DNA from: Niallia taxi
GTDB taxonomy: Bacteria; Bacillota; Bacilli; Bacillales; Cytobacillaceae
Direction: 5' to 3'
NCBI RefSeq assembly: GCF_004005475.1
Contig: NZ_RZTZ01000003.1
Location: 124,001 to 188,000 of the forward strand
Length of the DNA: 64,000 nt
The position numbers and the translations under genes are program-made. Position 1 is the first letter of the stretch. Every line of letters starts with the position of its first letter. Positions 8,005-18,088 of this stretch are shown in pieces. The notes beneath the pieces are model-generated. The model was given only the letters and a program-made list of their open reading frames with translations. It was not told the DNA's origin and did not search any database.

Positions 8005-9459
8005 ATGTCAAACAACAAATTAACAACTAGTTGGGGCTCTCCAGTAGGAGACAACCAAAACTCTATGACTGCTGGAGATCGTGGTCCTACTCTAATTCAA
8101 GATGTACATTTACTTGAAAAATTAGCTCATTTTAACAGAGAACGTGTTCCTGAGCGCGTTGTTCATGCAAAAGGTGCTGGAGCACACGGTTACTTCGAGG
8201 TAACAAATGACTTGTCTAAATATACAAAAGCAAACTTCCTTAATGAAGTAGGCAAAAGAACGCCAATGTTCATCCGTTTCTCAACAGTTGCAGGTGAGCT
8301 AGGTTCTGCTGATACAGTTCGTGACCCGCGCGGTTTCGCTGTTAAGTTTTATACAGAGGAAGGAAACTACGATATCGTTGGTAATAATACTCCTGTATTC
8401 TTTATTCGCGATGCAATCAAGTTCCCTGACTTTATCCATACACAAAAAAGGGATCCAAAAACACATTTGAAAAACCCTACAGCAGTTTGGGATTTCTGGT
8501 CTCATTCTCCTGAATCTCTGCACCAAGTATCAATCTTAATGTCTGACCGTGGTATCCCTGCAACACTTCGCCATATGCATGGTTTCGGAAGCCACACATT
8601 TAAATGGGTAAACAAAGAAGGCGAAGCAGTTTGGGTGAAATATCACTTTAAAACAGAGCAAGGCGTGAAGAACCTGGCTGTTGATACTGCAGCAAAATTA
8701 GCTGGTGAAAATCCAGATTATCATACAGAAGACTTATTTAATGCAATTGAAGCTGGTGACTTCCCTGCATGGACATTGTATGTTCAAATTATGCCTGTTG
8801 AAGATGCTAACACATACCGCTTCGATCCATTTGATGTAACAAAAGTATGGTCTCAAAAAGACTATCCATTAATCGAGGTTGGCCGTATGGTGCTTAACCG
8901 CAACCCTGAGAACTACTTTGCTGAAGTGGAGCAAGCAACATTCTCACCTGGAACATTCGTACCTGGTGTGGAAGCATCTCCAGACAAAATGCTTCAAGGC
9001 CGTCTGTTTGCATATGCTGATGCACATCGCTACCGTGTTGGTGTTAACCACAATGCACTCCCAATCAACCGTCCACAAAGCCCTGTGAACAACTATCAAC
9101 GTGATGGACAAATGCGCTTTGACGGCAATGGCGGAGGCTCTGTTTATTACGAGCCAAACAGCTTCAGTGGTCCAAAGGAATCTCCTGAAGACAAAACCTC
9201 TGCATTCGCAGTTTCAGGCGTAGCTGACAGTGTTGCATATGATCACAATGATCACTACACACAAGCTGGTGACCTATACCGTCTACTCTCTGAAGAAGAG
9301 CGTGCTAGATTGGTAGAAAACATCGTTGGTGCAATGAAGCCAGTTGCATTAGAAGAAATTAAGCTTCGCCAAATCGGCCATTTCTACAAAGCAGATCCTG
9401 AATACGGAACTCGCATTGCAGAAGGACTTGGTTTAGCTGTTCCTGAAGAAGTTAAATAA
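8005..9459 (+). CDS. katA: Vegetative haem catalase KatA
   Basis: A monofunctional small-subunit catalase of 484 aa that splits hydrogen peroxide to water and oxygen in the cytoplasm. The distal His54 lies in [17 protein letters not shown]. The haem-contacting segment [24 protein letters not shown] and the proximal haem ligand Tyr337 in [12 protein letters not shown] are all intact. The start is ATG after GAGGTGATTGC. Length and motifs fit the KatA group of Bacillus rather than the large-subunit spore catalase KatX/KatE. A perfect PerR box and a sigma-A promoter upstream indicate peroxide control. A hairpin terminator follows, so it is monocistronic. Confidence 0.97.
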   Translation: MSNNKLTTSWGSPVGDNQNSMTAGDRGPTLIQDVHLLEKLAHFNRERVPERVVHAKGAGAHGYFEVTNDLSKYTKANFLNEVGKRTPMFIRFSTVAGELGSADTVRDPRGFAVKFYTEEGNYDIVGNNTPVFFIRDAIKFPDFIHTQKRDPKTHLKNPTAVWDFWSHSPESLHQVSILMSDRGIPATLRHMHGFGSHTFKWVNKEGEAVWVKYHFKTEQGVKNLAVDTAAKLAGENPDYHTEDLFNAIEAGDFPAWTLYVQIMPVEDANTYRFDPFDVTKVWSQKDYPLIEVGRMVLNRNPENYFAEVEQATFSPGTFVPGVEASPDKMLQGRLFAYADAHRYRVGVNHNALPINRPQSPVNNYQRDGQMRFDGNGGGSVYYEPNSFSGPKESPEDKTSAFAVSGVADSVAYDHNDHYTQAGDLYRLLSEEERARLVENIVGAMKPVALEEIKLRQIGHFYKADPEYGTRIAEGLGLAVPEEVK

Positions 9460-9473
9460 TAATTCAAGCTTTC

Positions 9474-9503
9474 GCCCTTAACATTTTTTGTTGAGGGCTT
9501 TTT
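9474..9503 (+). terminator. Terminator of katA
   Basis: GCCCTTAAC and GTTGAGGGC form a stem around a T-rich loop and are followed by TTTTTA, 14 bp after the katA stop codon. Confidence 0.85.
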
Positions 9504-9689
9504 AGCTGTCTAAGCAATTGTTAGCATAATAGTCCCTTTTTTGAGCCATAGACATTTTTTTCATCGTCAACTTAAAACATATTCATTGAAAAAAAATGGT
9601 ACAAGCTTTACTCTTTAAGTATGTCTACATATGAAAGGGCTTTAATCCTTTTCTGGAAGAAATATAAAACCTTAGAGGAGCTGAGAAGA

Positions 9690-10544
9690 TTGTCATTAAC
9701 ATTAGGTAGTACAAAGAAACTTCGCAATGGTATTGAAATTCCTTATTTAGGCTTAGGTGTCTTTCTTGTTAAGGATCCGGCTGAGTGTGAAAATGCGGTA
9801 AAGGCTGCCATAAAAAACGGTTATCGTTCCATTGACACAGCAACACGCTATGAAAACGAAAGCTTTGTTGGCAATGCTCTTAAGGCTGTTGATGTACCTC
9901 GTGAGGAGTTATTCATCACAACGAAAGTTTGGGTGAGCGACTTTGGCTACGAAGAGACAAAACAGGCGCTACATCGTTCCTTGGAGGAAATGCAGCTTGA
10001 TTATCTTGATTTATACCTTATTCACTGGGCTGCTCCAAACTATGCAGAAACATGGCGGGCAATGGAGGATTTATATGAAGAAGGTCTTGTGAAGGCAATC
10101 GGTGTATGCAACTTCCAAATCCATCATTTAGAAAAGCTGAAGGAAACAGCAAGAATTACACCAATGCTGAATCAGATTGAAACACATCCTTTATTCCACC
10201 AAAAAGAATTACGTGAATATATGGAACAGCATGGGATTGCTCATGAAGCTTGGGCACCAATGGCTCAAGGAAGAGAGAATCTTTTTGAAAATCCAACATT
10301 GCAGACTATCGGTGAAAAATACGGTAAAACTACTGCTCAAGTAATGTTGAGATGGCATCTTCAAAGAGATACAATTATTATTCCAAAATCTATTCATGAG
10401 CACCGCATCATTGAAAATGCAAATCTGTTCGACTTTGCTTTGACAGATGAAGATATGCAAGCAATTGATCAGCTTGATACAGGTTCCCGTATTTTCGGTG
10501 ATCCAGATGATATCGAAAGATTAACTGCATTACAACAGCAATAA
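9690..10544 (+). CDS. Aldo/keto reductase, YvgN/YtbE-like
   Basis: An NADPH-dependent carbonyl reductase of the AKR5 type, about 284 aa, similar in layout to the methylglyoxal reductases YvgN and YtbE of B. subtilis. The catalytic tetrad is visible: Asp and Tyr in YRSIDTATRYENE, Lys in ITTKVW, and His in LIHW. The C-terminal IIIPKSIHEHRIIENA segment binds the NADPH phosphate. The frame starts upstream at 9621, but the TTG at 9690 follows GAGGAG at correct spacing and gives the normal family N-terminus (LTLGSTKKLRNGIEIP). It is a single gene between two terminators. Detoxification of reactive aldehydes is the likely role, inferred from family only. Confidence 0.88.
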   Translation: MSLTLGSTKKLRNGIEIPYLGLGVFLVKDPAECENAVKAAIKNGYRSIDTATRYENESFVGNALKAVDVPREELFITTKVWVSDFGYEETKQALHRSLEEMQLDYLDLYLIHWAAPNYAETWRAMEDLYEEGLVKAIGVCNFQIHHLEKLKETARITPMLNQIETHPLFHQKELREYMEQHGIAHEAWAPMAQGRENLFENPTLQTIGEKYGKTTAQVMLRWHLQRDTIIIPKSIHEHRIIENANLFDFALTDEDMQAIDQLDTGSRIFGDPDDIERLTALQQQ

Positions 10545-10546
10545 GC

Positions 10547-10593
10547 AAAAAAAAGAATGCAATGGCTAACACAGCCCTTGCATTCTTTTTTTG
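10547..10593. terminator. Bidirectional terminator
   Basis: AAAAAAAAGAATGCAA pairs with TTGCATTCTTTTTTT. It has A and T runs on both sides, so it can end both the aldo/keto reductase transcript and the convergent small gene. Confidence 0.9.
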
Positions 10594-10725
10594 CTATTCT
10601 ATTGATTTTTTGTTAGCGGACGTCCATTGGTTATCTGTTGCTGTTTTTTCTTGTTTTTTGCCTGTAACCTCTGCATTAGCAGAAGCCCATTGGTTGTTAG
10701 TTTCTGTCTTTTTGTCCTTCGCCAT
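10594..10725 (-). CDS. 43-aa hydrophilic peptide with an internal 12-residue repeat
   Basis: The ATG at 10725 has a strong GGGAGG ribosome site 6-7 nt upstream, so this short frame is likely real. The product is highly polar, rich in Lys, Asn, Thr and Ala, with no hydrophobic segment. It contains two copies of a motif, KTETNNQWASAN and KTATDNQWTSAN (9 of 12 identical), separated by a Lys/Glu-rich stretch. The NQW core is unusual because Trp is rare in small basic spore proteins. I do not recognise the family. It may be a spore or stress peptide, which is only a guess from its size and composition. It shares a bidirectional terminator with the upstream aldo/keto reductase gene. Confidence 0.65.
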   Translation of the reverse strand: MAKDKKTETNNQWASANAEVTGKKQEKTATDNQWTSANKKSIE

Positions 10726-10812
10726 GTTTTTTCCTCCCATACTAATAATTTGTCGTGCAGTGTTAGTATGAGATAAAGCAGGCCATATTATGAACAAATA
10801 CAAGCAAATTCA

Positions 10813-13254
10813 CTACAGTTTCATCTTCTGTAAACGCAATGCATTAAGAACAACGGATACAGAGCTAAACGCCATTGCAGCACCTGCAAGCCAAGGTGCC
10901 AGCAGTCCCGCTGCTGCAATCGGGATGCCAAGAACATTGTAGGCAAATGCCCAAAATAAATTTTGCTTTATATTACGGATTGTTTTCCTGCTCATAAGAA
11001 TGCTGTCCGCAATACTATTTAAATCACCTCTGATTAAAGTAACATCAGCCGCCTCCATTGCAACATCTGTGCCTGTGCCTATTGCCATCCCAATGTCAGC
11101 TAGTGCAAGTGCAGGAGCATCATTGATGCCATCCCCCACCATTGCGACTTTTTTGCCTTGCTGCTGAAGCTTTTTGACTTCCTCTGCTTTTTGCTCTGGA
11201 AGAACTTCAGCAATTACTCGGTCTATACCGGCTTGATCTGCAATAGCCCTGGCTGTTGCCAAATTATCTCCAGTAATCATTACTGTTTCGAGTCCAAGCT
11301 CATGCAGCCGTTTCATTGCTTGCTTAGAGGTATCTTTAATCGTATCTGCAACAGCAATAATCCCTGCATATTTGTTAGCAATACTTACAAGCATCGCCGT
11401 TTTTCCCTGCTTCTCCAAATCCTCCATATCCTGCAGGTGATAGCCTGTATCAATTTGATGCAGTTCCATCAACCTTCTTGTTCCGACAAGAACTGTTTCG
11501 CCTTTGACGATTGCTTTTATTCCATAGCCAGGAATTGCTTCAAATTTCTCTGCTGATTCGAGCTGTATATTCTCAGCTATTGAGCCTTCCACGATTGCTG
11601 CTGCAAGTGGATGTTCGGACTGCTTCTCAGCAGAAGCAACGTAAGCTAGGAATGTGTTTCGATCAATTACAGATAAAACATCTGTCAATACAGGCATACC
11701 ATTTGTGATTGTTCCTGTTTTGTCCAAAAGAATTGTATCAATCCGATGGGTGTTTTCCAGATGCTCTCCACCTTTAAATAAAATACCGAACTCTGCTGCT
11801 CTTCCAGATCCAGCCATTATAGAGGTAGGTGTTGCAAGCCCTAATGCACACGGACACGCAATGACAAGCACCGCTATTAGCTTTTCAAGACTTGCAGCAA
11901 AATCTCCAGGACTGATGAAAAAATACCATGTAATAAACGTCAATACAGCAATACCAACAACAATCGGCACGAAAATGCCTGAGATCCTATCCGCAAGTCG
12001 CTGTATTGGGGCTTTTGAGCCTTGAGCCGCTTCCACAGCCTTTATGATTTGCGCCAATGCTGTATCCTTGCCGACCTTTCCTGCTCGTATTTTAATGAAT
12101 CCCTGCTTATTTATCGTAGCGCCAAACACTGCATCTCCAAGGTTTTTGTCTACCGGAATGCTCTCTCCTGTCAGCATGGATTCATCTACTGCTGTTTGAC
12201 CAGATATTATTTCCCCGTCTACTGGAATCCGTTCACCTGGCTTAACATGAATGATATCGCCGATTACCACTTCTTCAAGGGAAATTTCAGCCTCGTTATT
12301 TTCTCTTTCAACGATTGCTGTTTTCGGCTGAAGTCCCATCAGCTTTTTAATTGCCTCTGACGATTTTCCTTTTGCTCTTGCTTCGAATAGTTTTCCCAAA
12401 AGAATTAACGTTATCAATACAGAGCTTGTTTCAAAATATAGTCCATCTATATGACCATGCCCACCTAAACTTTTGAAAGTTAAATATACACTGTAAAAAT
12501 AGGCAGCGGATGTTCCTAATGCTACAAGGACATCCATATTTGCACTAAAATTCTTTAATGCTTTATAAGCTCCTTCATAAAATTGAAAACCAATAATAAA
12601 TTGAACAGGTGTCGCGAGCAATAATTGTACCCATGGATTCATAAATGCCTCTGGTACATACAAAAACGAAGTAAATTGAAAGTGACCGGCCATTGCCCAT
12701 AGTAATGGTAATGACAGCAGCAGGGAAATTGTGAATTTAAGCTGCTGTTTTTTTCTTGCTTGCTCTCGATAATCAAGAACTTCCTTTTCATTTTCGTCTG
12801 TTTGCAGATTTGCACTGTATCCCAGCTTCTTGATTTTTGCTATCATGTCAGCAGTGCCTGTTACGGCAGGATTATAGGAGATAGTCCCCTTTTCTAAGGC
12901 AAGGTTTACCGCTGCCTCATGGACTCCTTCCAGCTTATTTAAGCCTTTTTCAATTCTTGTAGCACAAGCAGCACATGTCATACCGCTGATAGCAAGCACT
13001 GCTTTTTCCTCCACAACGCCATAGCCGAGGTTTTCAACCTTCTGTTGAATATCGTTTGCTGTAATTGTTTCTGCATTAAATCGGACAACTGCTTTTTCTA
13101 GCGCTAAGTTCACATTTGCCTCTTCCACACCAGCCAGCCTTGCCAAGCCCTTTTCAATTCGATTAGCACAAGCAGCACATGTCATCCCAGTGATTTGATA
13201 TTGCTGCTCCTTTAATGTTTTCGACTTTTCTGCTGTTAATGCTTCTTTGCTCAT
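10813..13254 (-). CDS. copA: Copper-exporting P1B-type ATPase CopA
   Basis: An 813-aa membrane ATPase that pumps Cu(I) out of the cell. Two heavy-metal-associated domains come first, each with GMTCAACA and both cysteines (about residues 20-85 and 85-155). Eight membrane helices follow, with the ion-binding motif ACPCALG in helix six. The actuator loop has LTGESIP, and the phosphorylated Asp is in DKTGTITNG. The SEHPLA motif is typical of copper pumps, and [11 protein letters not shown] closes the P domain. The ATG at 13254 has AAGGAG 8 nt away, better placed than the GTG three codons upstream. It receives copper from CopZ, encoded next upstream. A CsoR-type operator lies directly in front of it, so it can be expressed from its own promoter. 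Confidence 0.96.
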   Translation of the reverse strand: MSKEALTAEKSKTLKEQQYQITGMTCAACANRIEKGLARLAGVEEANVNLALEKAVVRFNAETITANDIQQKVENLGYGVVEEKAVLAISGMTCAACATRIEKGLNKLEGVHEAAVNLALEKGTISYNPAVTGTADMIAKIKKLGYSANLQTDENEKEVLDYREQARKKQQLKFTISLLLSLPLLWAMAGHFQFTSFLYVPEAFMNPWVQLLLATPVQFIIGFQFYEGAYKALKNFSANMDVLVALGTSAAYFYSVYLTFKSLGGHGHIDGLYFETSSVLITLILLGKLFEARAKGKSSEAIKKLMGLQPKTAIVERENNEAEISLEEVVIGDIIHVKPGERIPVDGEIISGQTAVDESMLTGESIPVDKNLGDAVFGATINKQGFIKIRAGKVGKDTALAQIIKAVEAAQGSKAPIQRLADRISGIFVPIVVGIAVLTFITWYFFISPGDFAASLEKLIAVLVIACPCALGLATPTSIMAGSGRAAEFGILFKGGEHLENTHRIDTILLDKTGTITNGMPVLTDVLSVIDRNTFLAYVASAEKQSEHPLAAAIVEGSIAENIQLESAEKFEAIPGYGIKAIVKGETVLVGTRRLMELHQIDTGYHLQDMEDLEKQGKTAMLVSIANKYAGIIAVADTIKDTSKQAMKRLHELGLETVMITGDNLATARAIADQAGIDRVIAEVLPEQKAEEVKKLQQQGKKVAMVGDGINDAPALALADIGMAIGTGTDVAMEAADVTLIRGDLNSIADSILMSRKTIRNIKQNLFWAFAYNVLGIPIAAAGLLAPWLAGAAMAFSSVSVVLNALRLQKMKL

Positions 13255-13268
13255 TTTACTCACTCCTT

Positions 13269-13285
13269 ATACCTATGAGGGGTAT
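13269..13285. promoter_or_regulatory. CsoR-type operator upstream of copA
   Basis: ATACCTATGAGGGGTAT: outer half-sites ATACC and GGTAT enclose a 7-bp centre. The same outer 5-mers, with the same spacing, occur in front of csoR at 13946-13962. GC-rich inverted ACC/GGT sites are typical of CsoR. Confidence 0.8.
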
Positions 13286-13359
13286 ATTTAAAAGGAAAAT
13301 AAAATGTGCTTCTTAAAAAGCACATCTATATACTAAAGAAACGATCAGTTAAAAATGCC

Positions 13360-13566
13360 TTATTGGACGTCATAGCCTTGGTCATCGATTGTTTCCTTAA
13401 TCGTCGCCAAGCTAACTTCTTTATCGTTAAATTCAACATCCACTTGTCCTTGCTCCAAATTTACTTTAACAGCAGAAACGCCTTTTAATTCTCCAACGCT
13501 TCCTTCAACAGCTTTAACACAATGGCCGCATGACATTCCAGCAACTTTTAATGTAGTTTTTTCCAT
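13360..13566 (-). CDS. copZ: Copper chaperone CopZ
   Basis: A 68-aa single heavy-metal-associated domain that carries Cu(I) to CopA in the cytoplasm. The metal loop is GMSCGHCVKAVEG (MxCxxC), followed by the usual ferredoxin-like fold of about 65 residues ending GYDV. The gene begins 12 bp after the csoR stop codon, so csoR-copZ are co-transcribed. A gap of about 105 bp with its own operator separates it from copA. The ribosome site is AGGAGGAAGCAATC before ATG. Confidence 0.95.
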   Translation of the reverse strand: MEKTTLKVAGMSCGHCVKAVEGSVGELKGVSAVKVNLEQGQVDVEFNDKEVSLATIKETIDDQGYDVQ

Positions 13567-13578
13567 GATTGCTTCCTC

Positions 13579-13911
13579 CTATTTTTTCATTAACTTTTGA
13601 ATGGTGACTAATACCTCGTCCACAGCTTCTGTATCCCCTTCTTGAATACGATCAACTATACAGGTTTTAAGATGTCCCTCAAGCAGTATTTTTGCGACAC
13701 TGTTTAATGCTGATTGAGTGGCAGCAATTTGTGTGATTACATCATCACAGTAAGTGTCCTTATCAATTAATCCTTTAATTCCGCGGATTTGTCCTTCAAT
13801 CCTGTTTAGTCTTGTCGTCAAATTCTTTTTGACTGTATCTGAATGATGACTTTTACGCACATGTGTATGGCAAGCTTCCTCTTGCATGGACTTATTAGTC
13901 TCTGACTCCAA
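13579..13911 (-). CDS. csoR: Copper-sensing repressor CsoR
   Basis: A 110-aa all-helical repressor that releases DNA when it binds Cu(I). The copper ligands of the family are present: Cys55 (DTYCDDV), His80 and Cys84 (EGHLKTC), along with the RLNRIEGQIRGIKGL first helix. A His/Cys-containing N-terminal tail (CHTHVRKSHH) may hold extra metal. The start is TTG at 13911, 7 nt after GGGAGGG. It should control itself, copZ and copA through the two ATACC-N7-GGTAT sites flanking the locus. Confidence 0.95.
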   Translation of the reverse strand: MESETNKSMQEEACHTHVRKSHHSDTVKKNLTTRLNRIEGQIRGIKGLIDKDTYCDDVITQIAATQSALNSVAKILLEGHLKTCIVDRIQEGDTEAVDEVLVTIQKLMKK

Positions 13912-13945
13912 TAAAAGCCCTCCCTATCCCCTTTATATGTATATT

Positions 13946-13962
13946 ATACCCCCGCGAGGTAT
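13946..13962. promoter_or_regulatory. CsoR-type operator upstream of csoR-copZ
   Basis: ATACCCCCGCGAGGTAT, with the same ATACC-N7-GGTAT frame as the site before copA. It lies about 35 bp upstream of the csoR start, consistent with autoregulation. Confidence 0.82.
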
Positions 13963-14045
13963 ATTTGTAAACGAATTTGCACTGATTTCCACTAAGTACC
14001 CAGTCCTATTATGTTCTAACTCAAAGAATATGATATATTATTGCT

Positions 14046-14699
14046 ATGAAAAACATTTCTCAAATCAGCCGAATTTCGTTAAGAGATCAAGTATATCAAC
14101 AGCTAAAGCAAGCCGTTATCCACCTTGAACTTGCCCCTGGTGAAAAGATCAGTGACAAGCTCCTTGCTGAACAATTTGGGGTAAGCAGGACACCAGTAAG
14201 AGAAGCATTGAAAAGATTGGAGGATGAGGGATTAGTCATATCTTCTCCTGGTTCAGAAACGAAGGTGAGCCTCATTGACATTGAGCAGGCGAAGCATGCT
14301 TTTACAGTCGTGGCATCTTTAAATGCACTTGCAGCAAGGCTTGCCATGCCCTTCTTAACAGAGGCACACTGTGATGAGCTTGTTGGCATTAATCAAGAAT
14401 TCGAAAAAGCAATTTTAGATGAGAATAAGTATGAAGCAATCAAAAAAGACGATCAATTTCACGCCGTGCTACTGCATGCCTCCAATAATCCGGAAATCGA
14501 GATGTCCTTGGAGCGTCTCCTGCCGAAAATACGGAGACTGGAGCTGCTTAAATTCAATAAGCTTGATGGACTTTCCTCCATCCGTCAGCATAATGAAATT
14601 ATTGATAGCATCCGTAATGGGAAGCAGCAGGAGCTTACTAAGCTTGTTGAAGATAATTGGTTGAGCCTGGCTTCTTATTTAACAAAAGAGGAAACATAA
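14046..14699 (+). CDS. GntR-family regulator with FCD domain
   Basis: A 217-aa repressor-type protein. The N-terminal winged helix (about 10-75) has the GntR signature: LRDQVYQQLKQAV, LAEQFGVSRTPVREALKRLEDEGLV. The rest is a helical FCD ligand domain with DDQFHAVLLHASNN and a later QHNEIIDSI, which supply the Asp and His residues that often bind a metal and an acidic sugar or organic acid. No metabolic gene adjoins it, so its effector is unknown. A TATATT box lies only 8 bp before the ATG and no ribosome site is visible, so the mRNA may be leaderless or the true start may be slightly downstream. Confidence 0.85.
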   Translation: MKNISQISRISLRDQVYQQLKQAVIHLELAPGEKISDKLLAEQFGVSRTPVREALKRLEDEGLVISSPGSETKVSLIDIEQAKHAFTVVASLNALAARLAMPFLTEAHCDELVGINQEFEKAILDENKYEAIKKDDQFHAVLLHASNNPEIEMSLERLLPKIRRLELLKFNKLDGLSSIRQHNEIIDSIRNGKQQELTKLVEDNWLSLASYLTKEET

Positions 14700-14742
14700 A
14701 AAGACCAGATGGACGGCCTTGTCATCACTCTGGTCTTTTTTT
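14698..14742 (+). terminator. Terminator of the FCD regulator gene
   Basis: AAAAAGACCAGA pairs with TCTGGTCTTTTTTT. The stem overlaps the stop codon. The A/T symmetry means it can also serve the convergent MerR gene. Confidence 0.9.
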
Positions 14743-14763
14743 CTTGGGTTTATTCACTTAACG

Positions 14764-15528
14764 CTATAACTCCATGCCTGTATAGCTAAGAATAGCATCT
14801 CTTAAGAAAACAGCGCCACCTTGTTCCACTTTATCGTAATAGACAGCAAAACGCTCATCGTCAACGTACATTCTAGCAAGACCTGCATGTGCTTCCTTGC
14901 TGTAAGAATTCCAATAGTACCCGAGCCAACGCTTATGGAGTTCTGCTGTTTTTTGAGCAGCGGTACTCCCTGGATCACCTGTTTTCATTGCTTCCTTCAA
15001 ATTTTCTAGCACTTCTTGCCCAAGCCTTTCTACTTCATTATAGTCCGCTTCTGTCATCTGCAGCACTTTCTGATTAGACTGGTCAATTGTCTCCTTGTCA
15101 TACTTTTGGCGCAGTTCTTCCCCGTATTGTCTTTCGTTTTCCTCTACCATGCTTTTCTTAAAGCCTTCAAATCTTTCTTTATCGCTCATCATTGTTCTCC
15201 CATCCGTATTTTCTATCGTTTTATCGACATTCTCAATCAGCATGTCTAAACGATTTCGTTTTGCCAGGAGTTTTGCCCGATGCTCCTCTAATGCCCCCTT
15301 CACATCAAAGGAGGGCGCAGAAATAATTTTTTTAATTTCCTCGAGACTAACGTCCAGTTCACGATAAAACAATATTTGCTGCAGCAATTCCACCTCTTTG
15401 CTTCCATATAACCGATAGCCAGATGAATTGACTCTTGCCGGCTTAAGCAGACCGATTTCATCGTAATACCTTAATGTTCTTGTACTAACTCCAGCCGTTT
15501 GGCTTAATTTTCGAATCGTGTATTCCAC
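14764..15528 (-). CDS. MerR-family activator with TipAS drug-binding domain
   Basis: A 254-aa regulator like Mta of B. subtilis and TipAL of Streptomyces. The MerR winged helix (1-70) reads TIRKLSQTAGVSTRTLRYYDEIGLL. A dimerising coiled coil (about 75-115) follows, then a TipAS domain (about 130-250) of the globin-like type that binds hydrophobic compounds. The start is GTG after AGGAGGG. Its own promoter is textbook MerR: a 19-bp spacer holding a dyad. It therefore probably activates itself and perhaps a distant efflux gene. No pump adjoins it directly. Confidence 0.9.
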   Translation of the reverse strand: MEYTIRKLSQTAGVSTRTLRYYDEIGLLKPARVNSSGYRLYGSKEVELLQQILFYRELDVSLEEIKKIISAPSFDVKGALEEHRAKLLAKRNRLDMLIENVDKTIENTDGRTMMSDKERFEGFKKSMVEENERQYGEELRQKYDKETIDQSNQKVLQMTEADYNEVERLGQEVLENLKEAMKTGDPGSTAAQKTAELHKRWLGYYWNSYSKEAHAGLARMYVDDERFAVYYDKVEQGGAVFLRDAILSYTGMEL

Positions 15529-15551
15529 TGTTTTTCCCTCCTGACATGTTC

Positions 15552-15582
15552 ATCTTAAACGTTTACGCAACGTTAATGTAAA
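15552..15582 (-). promoter_or_regulatory. MerR-type promoter with 19-bp spacer and central dyad
   Basis: On the minus strand TTTACA (15582-15577), a 19-bp spacer, then TAAGAT (15557-15552). The spacer contains two AACGTT blocks 5 bp apart, forming a dyad (15558-15574). Over-long spacers with a central dyad are the hallmark of promoters that MerR proteins twist into an active shape. Confidence 0.75.
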
Positions 15583-15601
15583 TAGGTATTTTCAAAAAAA
15601 A

Positions 15602-15635
15602 AAACAAAAAAAGCTCGGAAGCATCCAGAGCCTTT
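15602..15635 (-). terminator. Probable terminator after the UTRA-type GntR gene
   Basis: A short imperfect stem (CTCGGA / TCC-A-GAG on the plus strand) followed in the minus direction by a long T run. It lies 20 bp past the stop codon. Confidence 0.55.
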
Positions 15636-15655
15636 GTAGCAAAAAAAATGTTCAT

Positions 15656-16369
15656 TTAGCGTTTTATGTTTACTGTTGTTACCTCAAACTTATCATAGCG
15701 GTGTCTCGAAAAGGAATATTCAAATGGAACACCATTATTTAAGAATCCTACATGCTCCACTTCCAGAATCGGGTCGTCTGCCAAACACACTAAATGGGCT
15801 TGGTCCAGTTCATTTGATTTACATGCTCTTATTTTCCGATGTGAGCCAGCAATTGTGAGACCTAATCTTTTCGTGATATGTTCATAAATAGATCCGTCCA
15901 GTACTTCATCAGTAATCCCAGTAATAATGGTTGTCGGCATATAGGTTATTTCCATTACGTATGGCTCATCGTTGACAAGCCTTAAACGGATTAAGTAGTA
16001 AACTGGTGTTTTCGAGTCGATAGCGAGATGTTCCGCAACATCTTCTGATGGAAAGCCTACTTCAAACTTAATTACCTTGCTTGATACTTGCTGTCCTTCC
16101 ATCAGTCTGGACAGGCCTGTTACTTCATTGCTCAATACATTAACTCTGCTGTCCTGTATGGCTGATTTAACAATGAATGTACCGTGTCCTCTTTTCCGGT
16201 ATAGAAGGCCTTCCAAGACTAATGTGTCAAGTGCTCTTTTCATTGTCATCCTGCTGCAGGAGAATTCTTTTGAGAGTGATATTTCATCTGGAATTGGCTG
16301 ATCAAATGCATAGTGGGACTCTTTAATTCTCTTTTTCATTTCTGCTGAGATTGCTTCGTACTTGTTCAT
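15656..16369 (-). CDS. GntR-family sugar regulator with UTRA domain
   Basis: A 237-aa protein of the HutC/TreR subgroup. The N-terminal winged helix (about 5-70) shows ISLSKEFSCSRMTMKRALDTLVLEGLLYRKRGHGTF. The UTRA effector domain (about 90-235) shows the typical YYLIRLRLVNDEPYVMEITYMP. Family members such as YydK/BglR-type proteins sense phosphorylated sugars and control PTS and GH1 genes. It lies downstream of bglA on the same strand, past a terminator, so regulation of the bglA operon is a reasonable inference. Start ATG follows AAGGTGG. Confidence 0.87.
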   Translation of the reverse strand: MNKYEAISAEMKKRIKESHYAFDQPIPDEISLSKEFSCSRMTMKRALDTLVLEGLLYRKRGHGTFIVKSAIQDSRVNVLSNEVTGLSRLMEGQQVSSKVIKFEVGFPSEDVAEHLAIDSKTPVYYLIRLRLVNDEPYVMEITYMPTTIITGITDEVLDGSIYEHITKRLGLTIAGSHRKIRACKSNELDQAHLVCLADDPILEVEHVGFLNNGVPFEYSFSRHRYDKFEVTTVNIKR

Positions 16370-16440
16370 GATGGAACCACCTTAAAAAATAGATAGTTAT
16401 ATTATAAATTTATTGGTATGAAAATGTTAGCTATCCCAGT

Positions 16441-16475
16441 GTTTTTTTAAAAAGATGGCCACTAAATGGCCATCT
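16441..16475 (-). terminator. Terminator region after bglA
   Basis: AGATGGCCA-CTAAA-TGGCCATCT is a perfect stem, followed in the minus direction by TTTTTAAAAAAAC. It lies about 180 bp past the bglA stop codon and just upstream of the regulator gene. Confidence 0.75.
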
Positions 16476-16477
16476 TA

Positions 16478-16652
16478 GACTGTAGACAAACGAATCAGTT
16501 TCTATTATGTGGACTGGAGGATGCCGCACTCCGGTGCGAGCCGCTTCAGAGTTGATCAACATTCCTTTTTAGATAGTACTAGCTAAAATTACAGTAAATT
16601 TTATCCTTCCTTATTACTGTCCAACTATTCCTCCAGCCATTCGTCAACTTTG
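16478..16652. other. Unexplained 175-bp spacer with a GC-rich patch
   Basis: Between the bglA stop codon and the hairpin lies a stretch whose middle (about 16514-16555) is clearly richer in G and C than its surroundings, and includes the small palindromic core GCACTCCGGTGCGAG. I see no frame with a ribosome site. It may be a worn copy of an intergenic repeat, but it does not align convincingly with the two repeats found at 41.1 and 57.9 kb. Confidence 0.35.
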
Positions 16653-18077
<1,425 letters not shown>

Positions 18078-18088
18078 TCACTGTTAAT

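Noticed and set aside
10562-10771. Plus-strand frame of 69 codons opposite the 43-aa peptide
   Set aside because: It begins inside the bidirectional terminator and has no ribosome site, while the minus-strand peptide has a strong one.
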